Part shown: piece after piece, positions 8,421 to 16,071 of the stretch
How the letters are laid out: each line of letters begins with the position of its first letter
How positions within the stretch are numbered: position 1 is the first letter of the stretch
Assembly (NCBI RefSeq): GCF_003247215.1
Contig: NZ_QKAP01000104.1
Coordinates: 1 to 39,263 of the forward strand
Length of the DNA: 39,263 nucleotides
Source of the DNA: Malonomonas rubra
GTDB lineage: Bacteria > Desulfobacterota > Desulfuromonadia > Desulfuromonadales > Geopsychrobacteraceae
Direction: 5' to 3'
Translations under genes and position numbers: made by a program
The notes under the pieces: model-generated
What the model was told of the DNA's origin: nothing
The model's input: only the letters and a program-made list of their open reading frames with translations
The model's database searches: none

Positions 8421-9791
8421 TCAATAGCCATCATCCCTCCGGCTCTGACTTTCAAACCTGGTGAACTCGCCCCGGAAGGTCAGGTTGACAGTACCTATCG
8501 GTCCGTTCCGTTGCTTACCGATAATGATTTCGGCATCCTTATCGTGCCCCTTATCGCAGCTGCCATCCCTTTTCTTGCAGGCATCGCAATAGACTGATTC
8601 CCGATAAACAAACATGATAACGTCAGCATCCTGTTCAATCGCCCCCGATTCCCGCAGGTCCGACATCATTGGCCGTCGATCAGTCCGACTTTCCAGCGAA
8701 CGGTTCAACTGCGACAGGGCAATAACCGGCACATCGAGCTCTTTGGCCAAGGCTTTAAGGGATCTGGAGATTTCAGAAATTTCCTGCTGCCGGTTTTCGG
8801 TTGTGCTACCGCGCATCAACTGCAAATAATCGACCACGATCAGACCGAGGCCATACTCGGCCTTGACCCGCCGAGCCTTGGAACGAAGCTCCATAACCGA
8901 GATCGCCGGAGTATCATCGATAAAAAAGTCCGCTTCACTCAACTGCCCAGCCCCCATGGTCAGTTTCGGCCAGTCGGAATCCCCCAAGTGACCGGTCCGC
9001 AGCCGCCCGGCATCGACTTTGGCCACCGAACAAAGCATCCGTTGCACCAGCGACTCTTTACTCATCTCTAGCGAGAATACCAACGCCGGGACCTTGTTGC
9101 TGGCTTGGGTGGTGGCATATTCAACCACATTCAGGGCGAAAGCGGTCTTCCCCATCGAGGGTCGCCCGGCGATGATGATCAGATCACCTGACTGCATTCC
9201 GGCCGTCATTTTATCCAGATCCGCGTACCCGGTTGGCACCCCGGTGACAAGCTCCTGCCGCTCATAGAGTTTCTCAATCGTTTTGAAGGTGTCTTTCAGG
9301 ATATCCTTGACCGAGGCATACGAGGGGCTGCTGCGGTTTTCGGAAATCTCGAAGATCGCCTTTTCTGCCAGATCGAGAATCATATCCATGTCGCCCCCCT
9401 CGTAACCACTGGTAGCAATCTCAGTCGAGGCAGTAATCAGCTTGCGGGCGATCGATTTCTCTTTCACCAACTTGCAGTAGTAGACAATATTCGCCGCGGT
9501 CGGCACATAATCGACCAGGGTCGCCAAATAATTGCTGCCACCAACATCCTCCAGCTCGCAACGCGTTTTCAGTTCGGTCGCCAAGGTTACCAAATCGGCT
9601 GGTTCGCCCCGTTCCGACAAACGGATCAGTGCCTGGAAAATCTTCTGATGGCTACCGCGATAGAAATCATCAGCCGCCAAATGCTCTACCGCCTTGTTCA
9701 GCGCATCGTTCTCCAACATAATACCGCCGAGTACCGACATCTCAGCTTCCAGATTCTGCGGTTGCAGACGCTGGCCGTGACTTTTTTCCAT
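8421..9791 (-). CDS. dnaB: Replicative DNA helicase
   Basis: Hexameric 5'-3' replication-fork helicase, 456 residues. The N-terminal DnaB domain starts at LQPQNLEAEMSVLGGIML. The RecA-like C-terminal domain has Walker A GRPSMGKTAFALN, VVDYLQLMRG, ALSQLNRSLESR and IIGKQRNGPIG. ATG 9791 is preferred over a TTG five codons upstream because AGGAG lies seven bases before it. An unusual feature is a C-x2-C-x6-C-x3-H cluster (Cys402, Cys405, Cys412, His416) inserted just before the IIGKQRNGP motif. In relatives dnaB usually follows rplI directly; here hisG, hisI, a DUF4405 gene and a SEC-C gene lie between them on the same strand. Confidence 0.96.
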   Translation of the reverse strand: MEKSHGQRLQPQNLEAEMSVLGGIMLENDALNKAVEHLAADDFYRGSHQKIFQALIRLSERGEPADLVTLATELKTRCELEDVGGSNYLATLVDYVPTAANIVYYCKLVKEKSIARKLITASTEIATSGYEGGDMDMILDLAEKAIFEISENRSSPSYASVKDILKDTFKTIEKLYERQELVTGVPTGYADLDKMTAGMQSGDLIIIAGRPSMGKTAFALNVVEYATTQASNKVPALVFSLEMSKESLVQRMLCSVAKVDAGRLRTGHLGDSDWPKLTMGAGQLSEADFFIDDTPAISVMELRSKARRVKAEYGLGLIVVDYLQLMRGSTTENRQQEISEISRSLKALAKELDVPVIALSQLNRSLESRTDRRPMMSDLRESGAIEQDADVIMFVYRESVYCDACKKRDGSCDKGHDKDAEIIIGKQRNGPIGTVNLTFRGEFTRFESQSRRDDGY

Positions 9792-9840
9792 ACCTTCACT
9801 CCTCAAACAAAAAGCTGCCCAGCAGAGTAACAGAAGAAAT

Positions 9841-9876
9841 AAAAAAGGCTCAACCGTTTTCGGTTGAGCCTTTAAG
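9841..9876 (-). terminator. Rho-independent terminator after the SEC-C gene
   Basis: A perfect 10-bp stem (9847-9856 with 9861-9870, loop TTTT) is followed on the minus strand by TTTTTTATTT. It lies 50-80 bases beyond the SEC-C stop and upstream of dnaB. Confidence 0.9.
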
Positions 9877-9920
9877 TTGCCAAATTATTTTTGACCCGCT
9901 CGGGTTTAGCAGTTCGATCC

Positions 9921-10123
9921 TCAGTTGAATAAGGATCGGCTGGTCTGCGCCGCCTGTTGCTTCTCTCTGATCAACTTCAGGGTTTCTTGATCCTGCGATT
10001 CATGACATCTCTTATATTTGGCACCGCTACCACACCAGCAAAGCTCGTTACGTTGTGGCAAAGGATGCGGTGGAGCGAGCAGTTTTTCCTTTGTTTTTTT
10101 TCAAAAAAACCCAGTAGAAACAT
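9921..10123 (-). CDS. Small SEC-C motif protein, read through a -1 frameshift at an A8 run
   Basis: ATG 10123 follows a strong GGAGG site with ideal spacing and encodes MFLLGFFEKK. The minus strand then has GAAAAAAAAC. In the initial frame no known motif follows. After a -1 shift at the A8 run the frame continues as TKEKLLAPPHPLPQRNEL and then CWCGSGAKYKRCHE, a perfect SEC-C zinc motif (C-x-C-x8-CH), and stops at 9921. The joined product has about 67 residues and an intact design. The motif frame has a stop (TGA) immediately upstream and no ATG or GTG start of its own. Either the A run has lost one base (mutation or sequencing error), or the gene uses -1 ribosomal or transcriptional slippage. 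SEC-C modules bind zinc and occur as the C-terminus of SecA or in small proteins of poorly known role. Confidence 0.75.
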
Positions 10124-10152
10124 AATTTGCCTCCGTGAATACAAATTCAATA

Positions 10153-10180
10153 TATTTAGATTTTGCGCTATCGATGTAAA
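10153..10180 (-). promoter_or_regulatory. Possible promoter of the SEC-C gene
   Basis: On the minus strand: TTTACA (10175-10180), a 16-base spacer and TAAATA (10153-10158), about 30 bases before the Shine-Dalgarno-equipped ATG. A moderate match only. Confidence 0.4.
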
Positions 10181-10200
10181 GCCATTTTTACACAGACCAT

Positions 10201-10242
10201 AAAAAAAGACGGAAGCCCCACCGGAGCATTCCGTCTTTTTTT
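10201..10242 (-). terminator. Rho-independent terminator of hisG-hisI
   Basis: A 14-bp uninterrupted stem (10201-10214 with 10229-10242) has T7 at the end of either strand, so it could act in both directions. It lies about 20 bases beyond the hisI stop. Confidence 0.92.
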
Positions 10243-10263
10243 CTTCTGACTTCATTGCTGACC

Positions 10264-10662
10264 TCAGGCCAGAACCAGATTCTTGCTCTGCAGGTCGACC
10301 TTGCGATAAAAGCAGGTCTCGCGGGTCTTGCCGGTCTCAGGATTTCTGGTGTGACAAGCACCGCCCCCCTGCGGTTCAACTTTGTAGATCAAGGCATCCT
10401 GATCGCAGTCGGTGAGAATCTCAACGATTTTCAAAAAATCACCAGAGGTTTCCCCTTTGGTCCAGAGTTCGTTGCGCGACGTTGACCAGAAAGTGGCCAT
10501 CCCTTTCTCCAGGGTCGTCTCATAGGCCTGCTGGTTGACATATGCGAGCATCAGCACCCGGCCATTTTTGACATCCTGAACTATCGCCGGCACGAAACCA
10601 CCCCGCTTTTCGAAATCAATACAAACTTCGCTACCTTCTTCGAGCATTTTCTTATCCATCAT
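10264..10662 (-). CDS. hisI: Phosphoribosyl-AMP cyclohydrolase
   Basis: Third step of histidine biosynthesis: opens the adenine ring of phosphoribosyl-AMP. The 132-residue protein is the monofunctional form, with no HisE domain. Characteristic blocks are FVPAIVQD, VLMLAYVN, FWSTSRNELWTKGETSG, the metal-binding acidic run DCDQDAL and the zinc cysteines in GGACHTRN and ETCFYR. The start is ATG 10662 (or the adjacent ATG 10659), with AGGAGA just upstream. It begins 7 bases after the hisG stop, so the two form a small operon ending at the terminator at 10201-10242. The other his genes are not in this window. Confidence 0.95.
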   Translation of the reverse strand: MMDKKMLEEGSEVCIDFEKRGGFVPAIVQDVKNGRVLMLAYVNQQAYETTLEKGMATFWSTSRNELWTKGETSGDFLKIVEILTDCDQDALIYKVEPQGGGACHTRNPETGKTRETCFYRKVDLQSKNLVLA

Positions 10663-10669
10663 TCTTCTC

Positions 10670-11608
10670 CTAGAATTTATTCGCTTTGACCATATCCTGG
10701 GTAAATACTTTCGGCGCCGGCACCGGGACAATGCCATCAACCCCGAGTCGCAACAGCTGTGGCGCCAGGATATTCAACTGTGATTCACGGATAACCACCG
10801 ATACGCTACGCCAAGCTTCGTCAACCACCGGGCTGACCGTCGGCGACACCACCGAAGGCAGCATTTCTTCAACCTGTGGCAACACCTTGGTCGGGACGTC
10901 CATAAAGACCATGTAGACCGGCTCCCGTTCAGCCTGCAGCACTGCATCGATACAGATGCGAATGTCCTCCATCTTCTCCAGAAGCTCGGAGTTCTTGATC
11001 GCATCCTTATTGGCAATCAACTGCGGATTGGAAGTGAACAGCTCAGCGACAATGTTGTTGCCGTTCGCTTTCAGGGTCGCGCCGGTTTCGGTGATATCGG
11101 TGAAAGCGTCGCACTCACCCATATTAACCTTCGCCTCAGTCTTGCCTTCGCTGCGCAGGATGGTGATATCCTCGATCCCATACAAGTCTTTCATCCGCCG
11201 CTTGGTCAGGTTCGGCAACTCGGTGGCGATAATCTTGCCGACGCAATCTTCCGGCTTCTCGATGCCGAGCTCCGGCCGCGAAGCGAGCACCAATCGAGAT
11301 GGCTGGGCGGTGTACTTGGAGAAAATGAAATCGCCGAGGACTTCAACAGCTTCCTCCATTCCCGCCTCGAAGATATAATCCTTACCTGTGATACCGCAAT
11401 CAACGATACCATCAGCAACTTTCTGTGGCATCTCCTTGCGGTCGAGAACGCGAAACACCACATCCGGATCGTAAGAGGTGGTCAACTCGTACTGGCGCCC
11501 TTTTTTCAGCGGCCGCCCAGATTTTTCCAGCAGACGCATCACTTGGTCGTTCAAACTCCCGGATGGGATTCCGAAATAGAGAATTCCTTCTTTTTTTCCA
11601 TAGGCCAT
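10670..11608 (-). CDS. hisG: ATP phosphoribosyltransferase, long form
   Basis: First committed step of histidine synthesis: joins ATP to PRPP. At 312 residues it is the long form, with the catalytic periplasmic-binding-like domains followed by the C-terminal ACT-like regulatory domain (from about residue 215, including EEMLPSVVSPTVSPV) that confers histidine feedback inhibition. Diagnostic segments are FGIPSGSLND, DCGITGKDYI and the PRPP-binding region ECDAFTDITETGATLKANG. The start at 11608 (MAYGKKEGIL) follows GAGGG eight bases upstream; in-frame codons further up read an implausible leader. No separate HisZ is needed for this form. hisI follows 7 bases downstream. Confidence 0.95.
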   Translation of the reverse strand: MAYGKKEGILYFGIPSGSLNDQVMRLLEKSGRPLKKGRQYELTTSYDPDVVFRVLDRKEMPQKVADGIVDCGITGKDYIFEAGMEEAVEVLGDFIFSKYTAQPSRLVLASRPELGIEKPEDCVGKIIATELPNLTKRRMKDLYGIEDITILRSEGKTEAKVNMGECDAFTDITETGATLKANGNNIVAELFTSNPQLIANKDAIKNSELLEKMEDIRICIDAVLQAEREPVYMVFMDVPTKVLPQVEEMLPSVVSPTVSPVVDEAWRSVSVVIRESQLNILAPQLLRLGVDGIVPVPAPKVFTQDMVKANKF

Positions 11609-11742
11609 AATCTTTTCCCTCAACTGATGAATGGCTGGCACAAAACATGACGAAAAAAACAACCTGAGCATTCTGCCAAGATCGTGGGCAAACATCAACA
11701 GTCGTTTTTTTCTCCCTCAAAGACCGGTCTAAAACTTACCCA

Positions 11743-12372
11743 CTATTCGTAAACCCGGTCGTCCATCATCATTGCTTCAAAAATCTGCATTGGCGAAGCA
11801 GTAGTTCCCGCAGCGAGTTTTTTCAGGGTCGTTTTCTCGTCGACCTTAAAACCCTGCTCTTGTAAAACCGCCAACACTCCCGCCAAGTTAAGGTCCATTT
11901 TGCTGGTCAACTGTTGCAGGGTCATCAGCTCAGCATGTGGAAAAGGCGGCTGGACCTCCTGCCCTGCATACCAAGTTTTTTTGATCTCGGTCCCCAAATC
12001 CATGAGGCTGGTAAACGGGGGAACCCTGGCAATGCTGCCATGGGTACAAATAATCGTAATTAACAGAACCAGCACCAGTTCGCTACGCATGCTGTAGGTC
12101 TTTTTGACCTTATCGCGCAGGTAAGAGAGCAACGCCTTCCAGTTGAAGATCAAATGAAAAACGGTGCCAATGGCAAAAATAAAGCTGAGTACCGTATGCA
12201 TGGTGTTCCATTGGGCCTTATCGAGTCCCCAGAAACGCCAATCGGCCCAGTAAGCGATCCGCCCTTCCGGCATGATGTAGGCGATGACACCAGAAACGAT
12301 CATGACCAGGCCACTGAAAGTCACCAGCAACGAGATAAACCCACGGAAACTGAAACTCTTCTCCCAGAACAT
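11743..12372 (-). CDS. DUF4405-type membrane protein
   Basis: A 209-residue protein. About residues 10-35 and 60-85 are hydrophobic helices, with histidines in MHTVLSFIFAIGTVFHLIFNW in a spacing typical of cytochrome-b-like haem helices. A third helix follows around VLVLLITIICTHGS. The last 75 residues are soluble (PHAELMTLQQLTSKMDLNL...). The pattern fits the DUF4405 family often found in Geobacter-like bacteria. Function is unknown; membrane electron transfer is a guess. The start at 12372 has AAAGGAG six bases upstream and is preferred to the upstream frame, which runs through the rplI terminator. The gene lies between that terminator and hisG and has no obvious partner. Confidence 0.8.
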   Translation of the reverse strand: MFWEKSFSFRGFISLLVTFSGLVMIVSGVIAYIMPEGRIAYWADWRFWGLDKAQWNTMHTVLSFIFAIGTVFHLIFNWKALLSYLRDKVKKTYSMRSELVLVLLITIICTHGSIARVPPFTSLMDLGTEIKKTWYAGQEVQPPFPHAELMTLQQLTSKMDLNLAGVLAVLQEQGFKVDEKTTLKKLAAGTTASPMQIFEAMMMDDRVYE

Positions 12373-12394
12373 AGCTGCTCCTTTGTCCCTCATG

Positions 12395-12435
12395 AAAAAA
12401 AGGCGAAAGATCTTTCGACCTTTCGCCCGTTTTTC
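12395..12435 (-). terminator. Rho-independent terminator of the rpsF-rplI operon
   Basis: An 8-bp stem GGCGAAAG/CTTTCGCC (12402-12409 with 12420-12427) is followed on the minus strand by T7. It lies about 30 bases past the rplI stop. Confidence 0.85.
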
Positions 12436-12456
12436 AATTTTCAATAAACTGGAAGC

Positions 12457-12912
12457 TTAGGCTTCTTCAGCGCTGACCAGCACCTTCAGCTCGGCGACGA
12501 CACCGGCATCCAGTTTGATAGAGACAATATGCTCACCAAGCGCCTTGATCGGCTCGGCCATTTGAATCTTCTTACGATCGACTTCGATCCCTGCTTCCTG
12601 AAGCTTGGATTCCAGATCCATCGAAGTAACCGAACCGAACAGCTTGCCTTCTTCGCTGGCACGCTGGGTGAACTCGCACTTGACAGCTTCGATGCGGGTC
12701 TTGATCGCTTCAGCGTCTTTGGTCACTTTTTCCAGCTTGCGGGCCAGTTGACGCTTCTGATGCTCAAGTTCCTTAACGTTGCGCTCGTTGGCAATGATTG
12801 CCAGTCCCTGGGGGACCAGATAGTTGCGAGCATAACCAGGCTTTACCGAAACCTGATCACCGATAACGCCGAGACCATCGACGTTCTCTTGCAGAATAAT
12901 ATTGACACTCAT
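12457..12912 (-). CDS. rplI: 50S ribosomal protein L9
   Basis: A 151-residue large-subunit protein that stabilises the L1-stalk region. The N-terminal RNA-binding signature VSVKPGYARNYLVPQGLA, the long connecting helix (ELEHQKRQLARKLEKVTKDA) and the C-terminal domain are all present and of normal length. GGAGG lies six bases before ATG 12912. It is the last gene of the rpsF-rpsR-DUF2232-rplI operon, followed by a terminator. Confidence 0.97.
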   Translation of the reverse strand: MSVNIILQENVDGLGVIGDQVSVKPGYARNYLVPQGLAIIANERNVKELEHQKRQLARKLEKVTKDAEAIKTRIEAVKCEFTQRASEEGKLFGSVTSMDLESKLQEAGIEVDRKKIQMAEPIKALGEHIVSIKLDAGVVAELKVLVSAEEA

Positions 12913-12942
12913 GAGTTTCCTCCGTATCAGAAAAAGTTTTTA

Positions 12943-13890
12943 TCAATCTTTGTTCCGAGGCTTGCGAAAATCGATCCACAGATCGAAAACGCCAACCCCG
13001 GTTATTATCAGCGGCATCGGGTTGAGAATAAACACCAGCGCATAAATCAACCCTTTTACAGCTGGTGGATACGCCTTGCGTTGCAGATAACTGCTGACCA
13101 CCGCCAAGCCCTGCAAAAAATAGAGCGGCAGCAGAATGGCCAACAAGTTCCGACCGAGCAGTGCAAGCGCCTCGAGCGGAGCAAAAAACATTGCGAATCC
13201 AGCAACAATCAGGCCCCAGATCAAGCCAGCCGGCAACCTCCAATTGGCAAAACGAGAACCTGATATCTGGTAATGGTTCTTCTTCAGCCACTGCAATATC
13301 GCCAGACAGAGAAACTGGATTGCCAGCACCCCGGCGACGAACAGGCCGTAAAAGGTCTGCTTGATGAAGGTTGCCAAACTATCAACAACCTCCTGCAACT
13401 GCTGTAGTTGCGATTCACTGAAACCGGCTTCGCGATAAATCCGCATCGCCTGGTCGACTTCAGCCTGAATCACTTGGCCAACCAGCTGATCAATACGACC
13501 TTCGCTGGTAAGCAACGCCACCAAAGCCATTGCGATAGTGACGAGAACCGCCCCGGCAACCGAAAAAAACACAGCCCGGTCCCAAGACTGACGCTGCTGC
13601 AAAAACCAAGGCAACAGTAATGAACCAACCCCGAACAACCCCAGATAGGCGGTTAGGGTATAAATTGGAGCCAGCTGTAGTAACAGCAGGCTGACAACGG
13701 CAACAACAACGATTCCGGTTCGCAAACCGAACCGCATACTCAAATAGGCCGCTGCCACCGGGGTCAGCAGGTTCAACACTGCGCCCATCGGCCCCAGCAA
13801 ACTGCCTCCCTGTAGGGAAAGCAGCGTTACACCAATACCGACTGCGGTTAGAAGTACTGCCTGCCCTCTCATCGCTGGTCGGTTCAACAC
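12943..13890 (-). CDS. DUF2232 multi-pass membrane protein
   Basis: A 315-residue integral membrane protein with roughly eight hydrophobic helices and a soluble loop near residues 130-175 (EGRIDQLVGQVIQAEVDQAM...). It matches the DUF2232 (YybS-like) family by topology and by position: in relatives a DUF2232 gene lies between rpsR and rplI. The molecular role is unknown. The start is uncertain: GTG 13890 lies just 3 bases after the rpsR stop, TTG 13887 is next, and ATG 13872 (MRGQAVLL) lacks a Shine-Dalgarno site. Tight spacing suggests translational coupling to rpsR. Confidence 0.85.
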   Translation of the reverse strand: MLNRPAMRGQAVLLTAVGIGVTLLSLQGGSLLGPMGAVLNLLTPVAAAYLSMRFGLRTGIVVVAVVSLLLLQLAPIYTLTAYLGLFGVGSLLLPWFLQQRQSWDRAVFFSVAGAVLVTIAMALVALLTSEGRIDQLVGQVIQAEVDQAMRIYREAGFSESQLQQLQEVVDSLATFIKQTFYGLFVAGVLAIQFLCLAILQWLKKNHYQISGSRFANWRLPAGLIWGLIVAGFAMFFAPLEALALLGRNLLAILLPLYFLQGLAVVSSYLQRKAYPPAVKGLIYALVFILNPMPLIITGVGVFDLWIDFRKPRNKD

Positions 13891-13893
13891 TCC

Positions 13894-14160
13894 CTAGTCG
13901 ACTGCGTGAGACTGGGTGTACGGCAGCAGAGCAATCTGACGGGCGTTTTTGATCGCCTCAGCCAACTGACGCTGATGCAGTGCACAGGTTCCAGAAATCC
14001 GGCGGGGAACAATCTTACCACGCTCAGTCAGATAGTAGCGCAGGTTATTGATATCCTTGTAATCAATCTTCGCATTCTTGTCTGCACAGTAGCGACAGAT
14101 TTTACGACGGCCGAAACGACGGCGCGGTGCAGAAGATGAACTTGATCTTTCGAAAGCCAT
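13894..14160 (-). CDS. rpsR: 30S ribosomal protein S18
   Basis: An 88-residue small-subunit protein that pairs with S6 on the platform. It has the conserved RRKICRYC...[23 protein letters not shown] core and the C-terminal [23 protein letters not shown]. The cysteine pattern (CRYC and a later C-x2-H) fits a zinc-binding form. GAGGAG lies just before ATG 14160. It follows rpsF by 26 bases. Confidence 0.97.
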   Translation of the reverse strand: MAFERSSSSSAPRRRFGRRKICRYCADKNAKIDYKDINNLRYYLTERGKIVPRRISGTCALHQRQLAEAIKNARQIALLPYTQSHAVD

Positions 14161-14186
14161 GTATATTCTCCTCGGTTGCTAAATGA

Positions 14187-14552
14187 TTACTCTTCTTCTT
14201 CAGCAAAAACTTCTTCCTGAACCTCAGCCTCGGCTACTTCACGCGCAGCTTCAACCGCCGGGAAGTCGCCGTCAAGCTTGACGGTCAGGAAGCGCAATAC
14301 CTTCTCGTCCAAACGCATGCGACGCTCGAATTCTGCAATCACCTGCGGCTCGGCACGGAACAGAGTCTGCACATAGCAACCGCGCTCAACCTTTTTGATC
14401 GGGTACGCCAGCTTGCGGACGCCCCAGTTGTCCAGATTGTGGATCTCGGCCCCCTGGTCGGTGAGAACCTTCTGGAATTTTTCCACCATCGCGGCCAGTT
14501 CATCGGCGACCACTTCCGGGTGGATGATGTAGAGTGATTCGTAGTTCCTCAT
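14187..14552 (-). CDS. rpsF: 30S ribosomal protein S6
   Basis: A 121-residue small-subunit protein. MRNYESLYIIHPEV and the WGVRKLAYPIKKVERGCY block are diagnostic, and the tail is acidic (EVQEEVFAEEEE), as in S6 proteins that carry C-terminal glutamates. ATG 14552 is chosen over the preceding TTG because GAGGAG lies eight bases before the ATG. It is the first gene of the ribosomal operon; its leader is structured and may bind the S6:S18 complex. Confidence 0.97.
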   Translation of the reverse strand: MRNYESLYIIHPEVVADELAAMVEKFQKVLTDQGAEIHNLDNWGVRKLAYPIKKVERGCYVQTLFRAEPQVIAEFERRMRLDEKVLRFLTVKLDGDFPAVEAAREVAEAEVQEEVFAEEEE

Positions 14553-14573
14553 CAATGTTTCTCCTCTCGGATT

Positions 14574-14632
14574 AAGCAGCCCCGGGACCCTCCCGGAGCA
14601 AGGAAACAGCCCACAACCCCCACGGCTGCGGA
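14574..14632 (-). promoter_or_regulatory. Structured rpsF leader, possible S6:S18 autoregulatory element
   Basis: In the mRNA sense the leader has an outer stem GCAGCC/GGCTGC (14624-14629 with 14576-14581). It encloses an inner hairpin CCGGGA/TCCCGG (stem positions 14582-14587 and 14591-14596), and CCGT lies at the base of the outer stem. Known S6:S18 leaders carry a conserved CCG at a bulge. The stems are visible; the ligand is inferred. Confidence 0.45.
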
Positions 14633-14643
14633 CGAAACAATAG

Positions 14644-14672
14644 CTTTTAGCACAATCGCCCTATCGGTTCAA
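14644..14672 (-). promoter_or_regulatory. Promoter of the rpsF operon
   Basis: On the minus strand: -35 TTGAAC (14667-14672), a 17-base spacer ending in TTGTGC, -10 TAAAAG (14644-14649). It stands about 90 bases before rpsF. Confidence 0.5.
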
Positions 14673-14708
14673 GCCCTTTGAGTAGGAAAAGTACTCTTGC
14701 CGGGGGTA

Positions 14709-14882
14709 TTAGATCAAAACAGAAAAATGCTTTTGCGTTCCTCCCCGGCCAGCAAAAATCATTGCTTTTGAATAATTTTCTGGCAACTCAACCAAGACCT
14801 CCGGCATCGGCCCTTCCTCTTGAGGGTCGAGGGCTGAGGTAGGCTCATCCAGCATCAACAACTCCGGATCCATAGTCAACAT
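14709..14882 (-). pseudogene. Remnant of an ABC-transporter ATPase (Walker B region)
   Basis: A 57-codon frame that begins ML TMDPELLMLDEPTSALDP. This is the Walker B and D-loop segment of polar-amino-acid-type ABC ATPases, where the sequence before it would be the QR.AIARAL helix. After about 20 matching residues the frame degrades to unrelated residues (EEGPMPEVLVELPEN...) and stops at 14709. There is no Walker A, signature or H-loop, and no Shine-Dalgarno site. It starts 14 bases beyond the ychF stop on the same strand. The match is direct; decay of a once complete gene is inferred. Confidence 0.75.
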
Positions 14883-14896
14883 TGCAATCTGCCAAA

Positions 14897-15991
14897 CTAA
14901 ACGTTAAAACGGAAATGCATCACATCGCCGTCAACAACCCGATATTCTTTCCCCTCGAGTCGCAACAGGCCCTTTTCCTTGGCTCCCGCTTCTCCACCCG
15001 AATTGATAAAATCCTCGAAGGCAGTCACTTCGGCGCGGATAAATCCCTTCTCGAAGTCTGTATGAATGACACCGGCAGCCTGCGGGGCCAATGCACCGTC
15101 AGGCACGGTCCACGCACGCACCTCTTTGACCCCTGCGGTAAAATAGGTAATCAGGCCGAGCAACTTGTAGCCAGCATGGATCATCCGGTCAAGTCCCGAT
15201 TCCTCAAGCCCCATTTCATTTAAAAACTCAAGTTTTTCTTCGTTGTCCAGTTCGGCAATTTCCGATTCTATCTTTCCGCAGATGGTAACCATCTCAGCGG
15301 CTTCACAGGCAGCATGCTCACGGACCTTCTGCACAAAAGGATGAGCGCCTTCGAGGTCATCTTCGCTGACATTCGCAACATAAAGCACGGGCTTGATGGT
15401 GATCAGGCACAATTCAGCTATCGTCTGGCGCTCTTCTCTGTTCAAATCAACGGCACGGGCAGGCAACCCCTCATTGAGGGCATCACGCACCCGCTCCAGA
15501 ACTTCAACCTCTGCTTGCAATTTCTTGTCGCCGCTCTTCGCCTGTTTGGCGCTGCGTTGAATCCGCTTCTCGACAGTCTCCAAATCAGCTAGGTTCAACT
15601 CGGTCTGAATCACCTCGATGTCACGGAGCGGATCGACACTGCCATCGACATGAACTACGTTATCGTCCTCGAAACAACGAACGATATGGGCGATGGCATC
15701 GACCTGCCGAATATGACCGAGAAACTGGTTACCCAGCCCTTCCCCCTTGCTGGCACCCCGCACCAGTCCGGCGATATCGACAAACTCCATGCTGGTCGGC
15801 AGAATGGCCTGCGGCTTAACAATCTCGGCAAGTTTATCCAGGCGCTTGTCCGGCACCGCCACCACACCGACGTTCGGCTCGATGGTACAGAACGGATAGT
15901 TGGCCGACTCGGCACCAGCTGAGGTGATCGCATTGAAAATAGTCGACTTGCCAACATTCGGCAAACCGACAACTCCGCATTTAAAACCCAT
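14897..15991 (-). CDS. ychF: Ribosome-binding ATPase YchF (Obg-like)
   Basis: A 364-residue P-loop NTPase of the OBG family that prefers ATP and binds ribosomes. It has G1 [15 protein letters not shown]3 [20 protein letters not shown], a G4 region degenerate as usual ([10 protein letters not shown]), a coiled-coil insertion (about 130-200) and a C-terminal TGS domain ([15 protein letters not shown]...[15 protein letters not shown]). Length and start are normal (GAAGGA before ATG 15991). It follows the hppA terminator. Confidence 0.97.
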   Translation of the reverse strand: MGFKCGVVGLPNVGKSTIFNAITSAGAESANYPFCTIEPNVGVVAVPDKRLDKLAEIVKPQAILPTSMEFVDIAGLVRGASKGEGLGNQFLGHIRQVDAIAHIVRCFEDDNVVHVDGSVDPLRDIEVIQTELNLADLETVEKRIQRSAKQAKSGDKKLQAEVEVLERVRDALNEGLPARAVDLNREERQTIAELCLITIKPVLYVANVSEDDLEGAHPFVQKVREHAACEAAEMVTICGKIESEIAELDNEEKLEFLNEMGLEESGLDRMIHAGYKLLGLITYFTAGVKEVRAWTVPDGALAPQAAGVIHTDFEKGFIRAEVTAFEDFINSGGEAGAKEKGLLRLEGKEYRVVDGDVMHFRFNV

Positions 15992-16004
15992 ATCGATATT
16001 CCTT

Positions 16005-16044
16005 CAAAAAGACCGATAGCCGGAGCAGTTGCCCCGGCTATCGG
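16005..16044 (-). terminator. Rho-independent terminator of hppA
   Basis: An 11-bp perfect stem (16013-16023 with 16034-16044) is followed on the minus strand by TCTTTTTG. It lies about 30 bases beyond the hppA stop and before ychF. Confidence 0.88.
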
Positions 16045-16071
16045 ATTGTTCCTTATTTCCTCAAACCGCTC

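Noticed and set aside
9977-10255. Minus-strand frame of 92 codons over the SEC-C region
   Set aside because: It reads the wrong frame beyond the A8 run (no motif) and its upstream part crosses the promoter region; only the Shine-Dalgarno-equipped start and the shifted frame make sense.
12529-13263. 244-codon plus-strand frame opposite rplI and the DUF2232 gene
   Set aside because: Spans two genuine minus-strand genes and has no motif.
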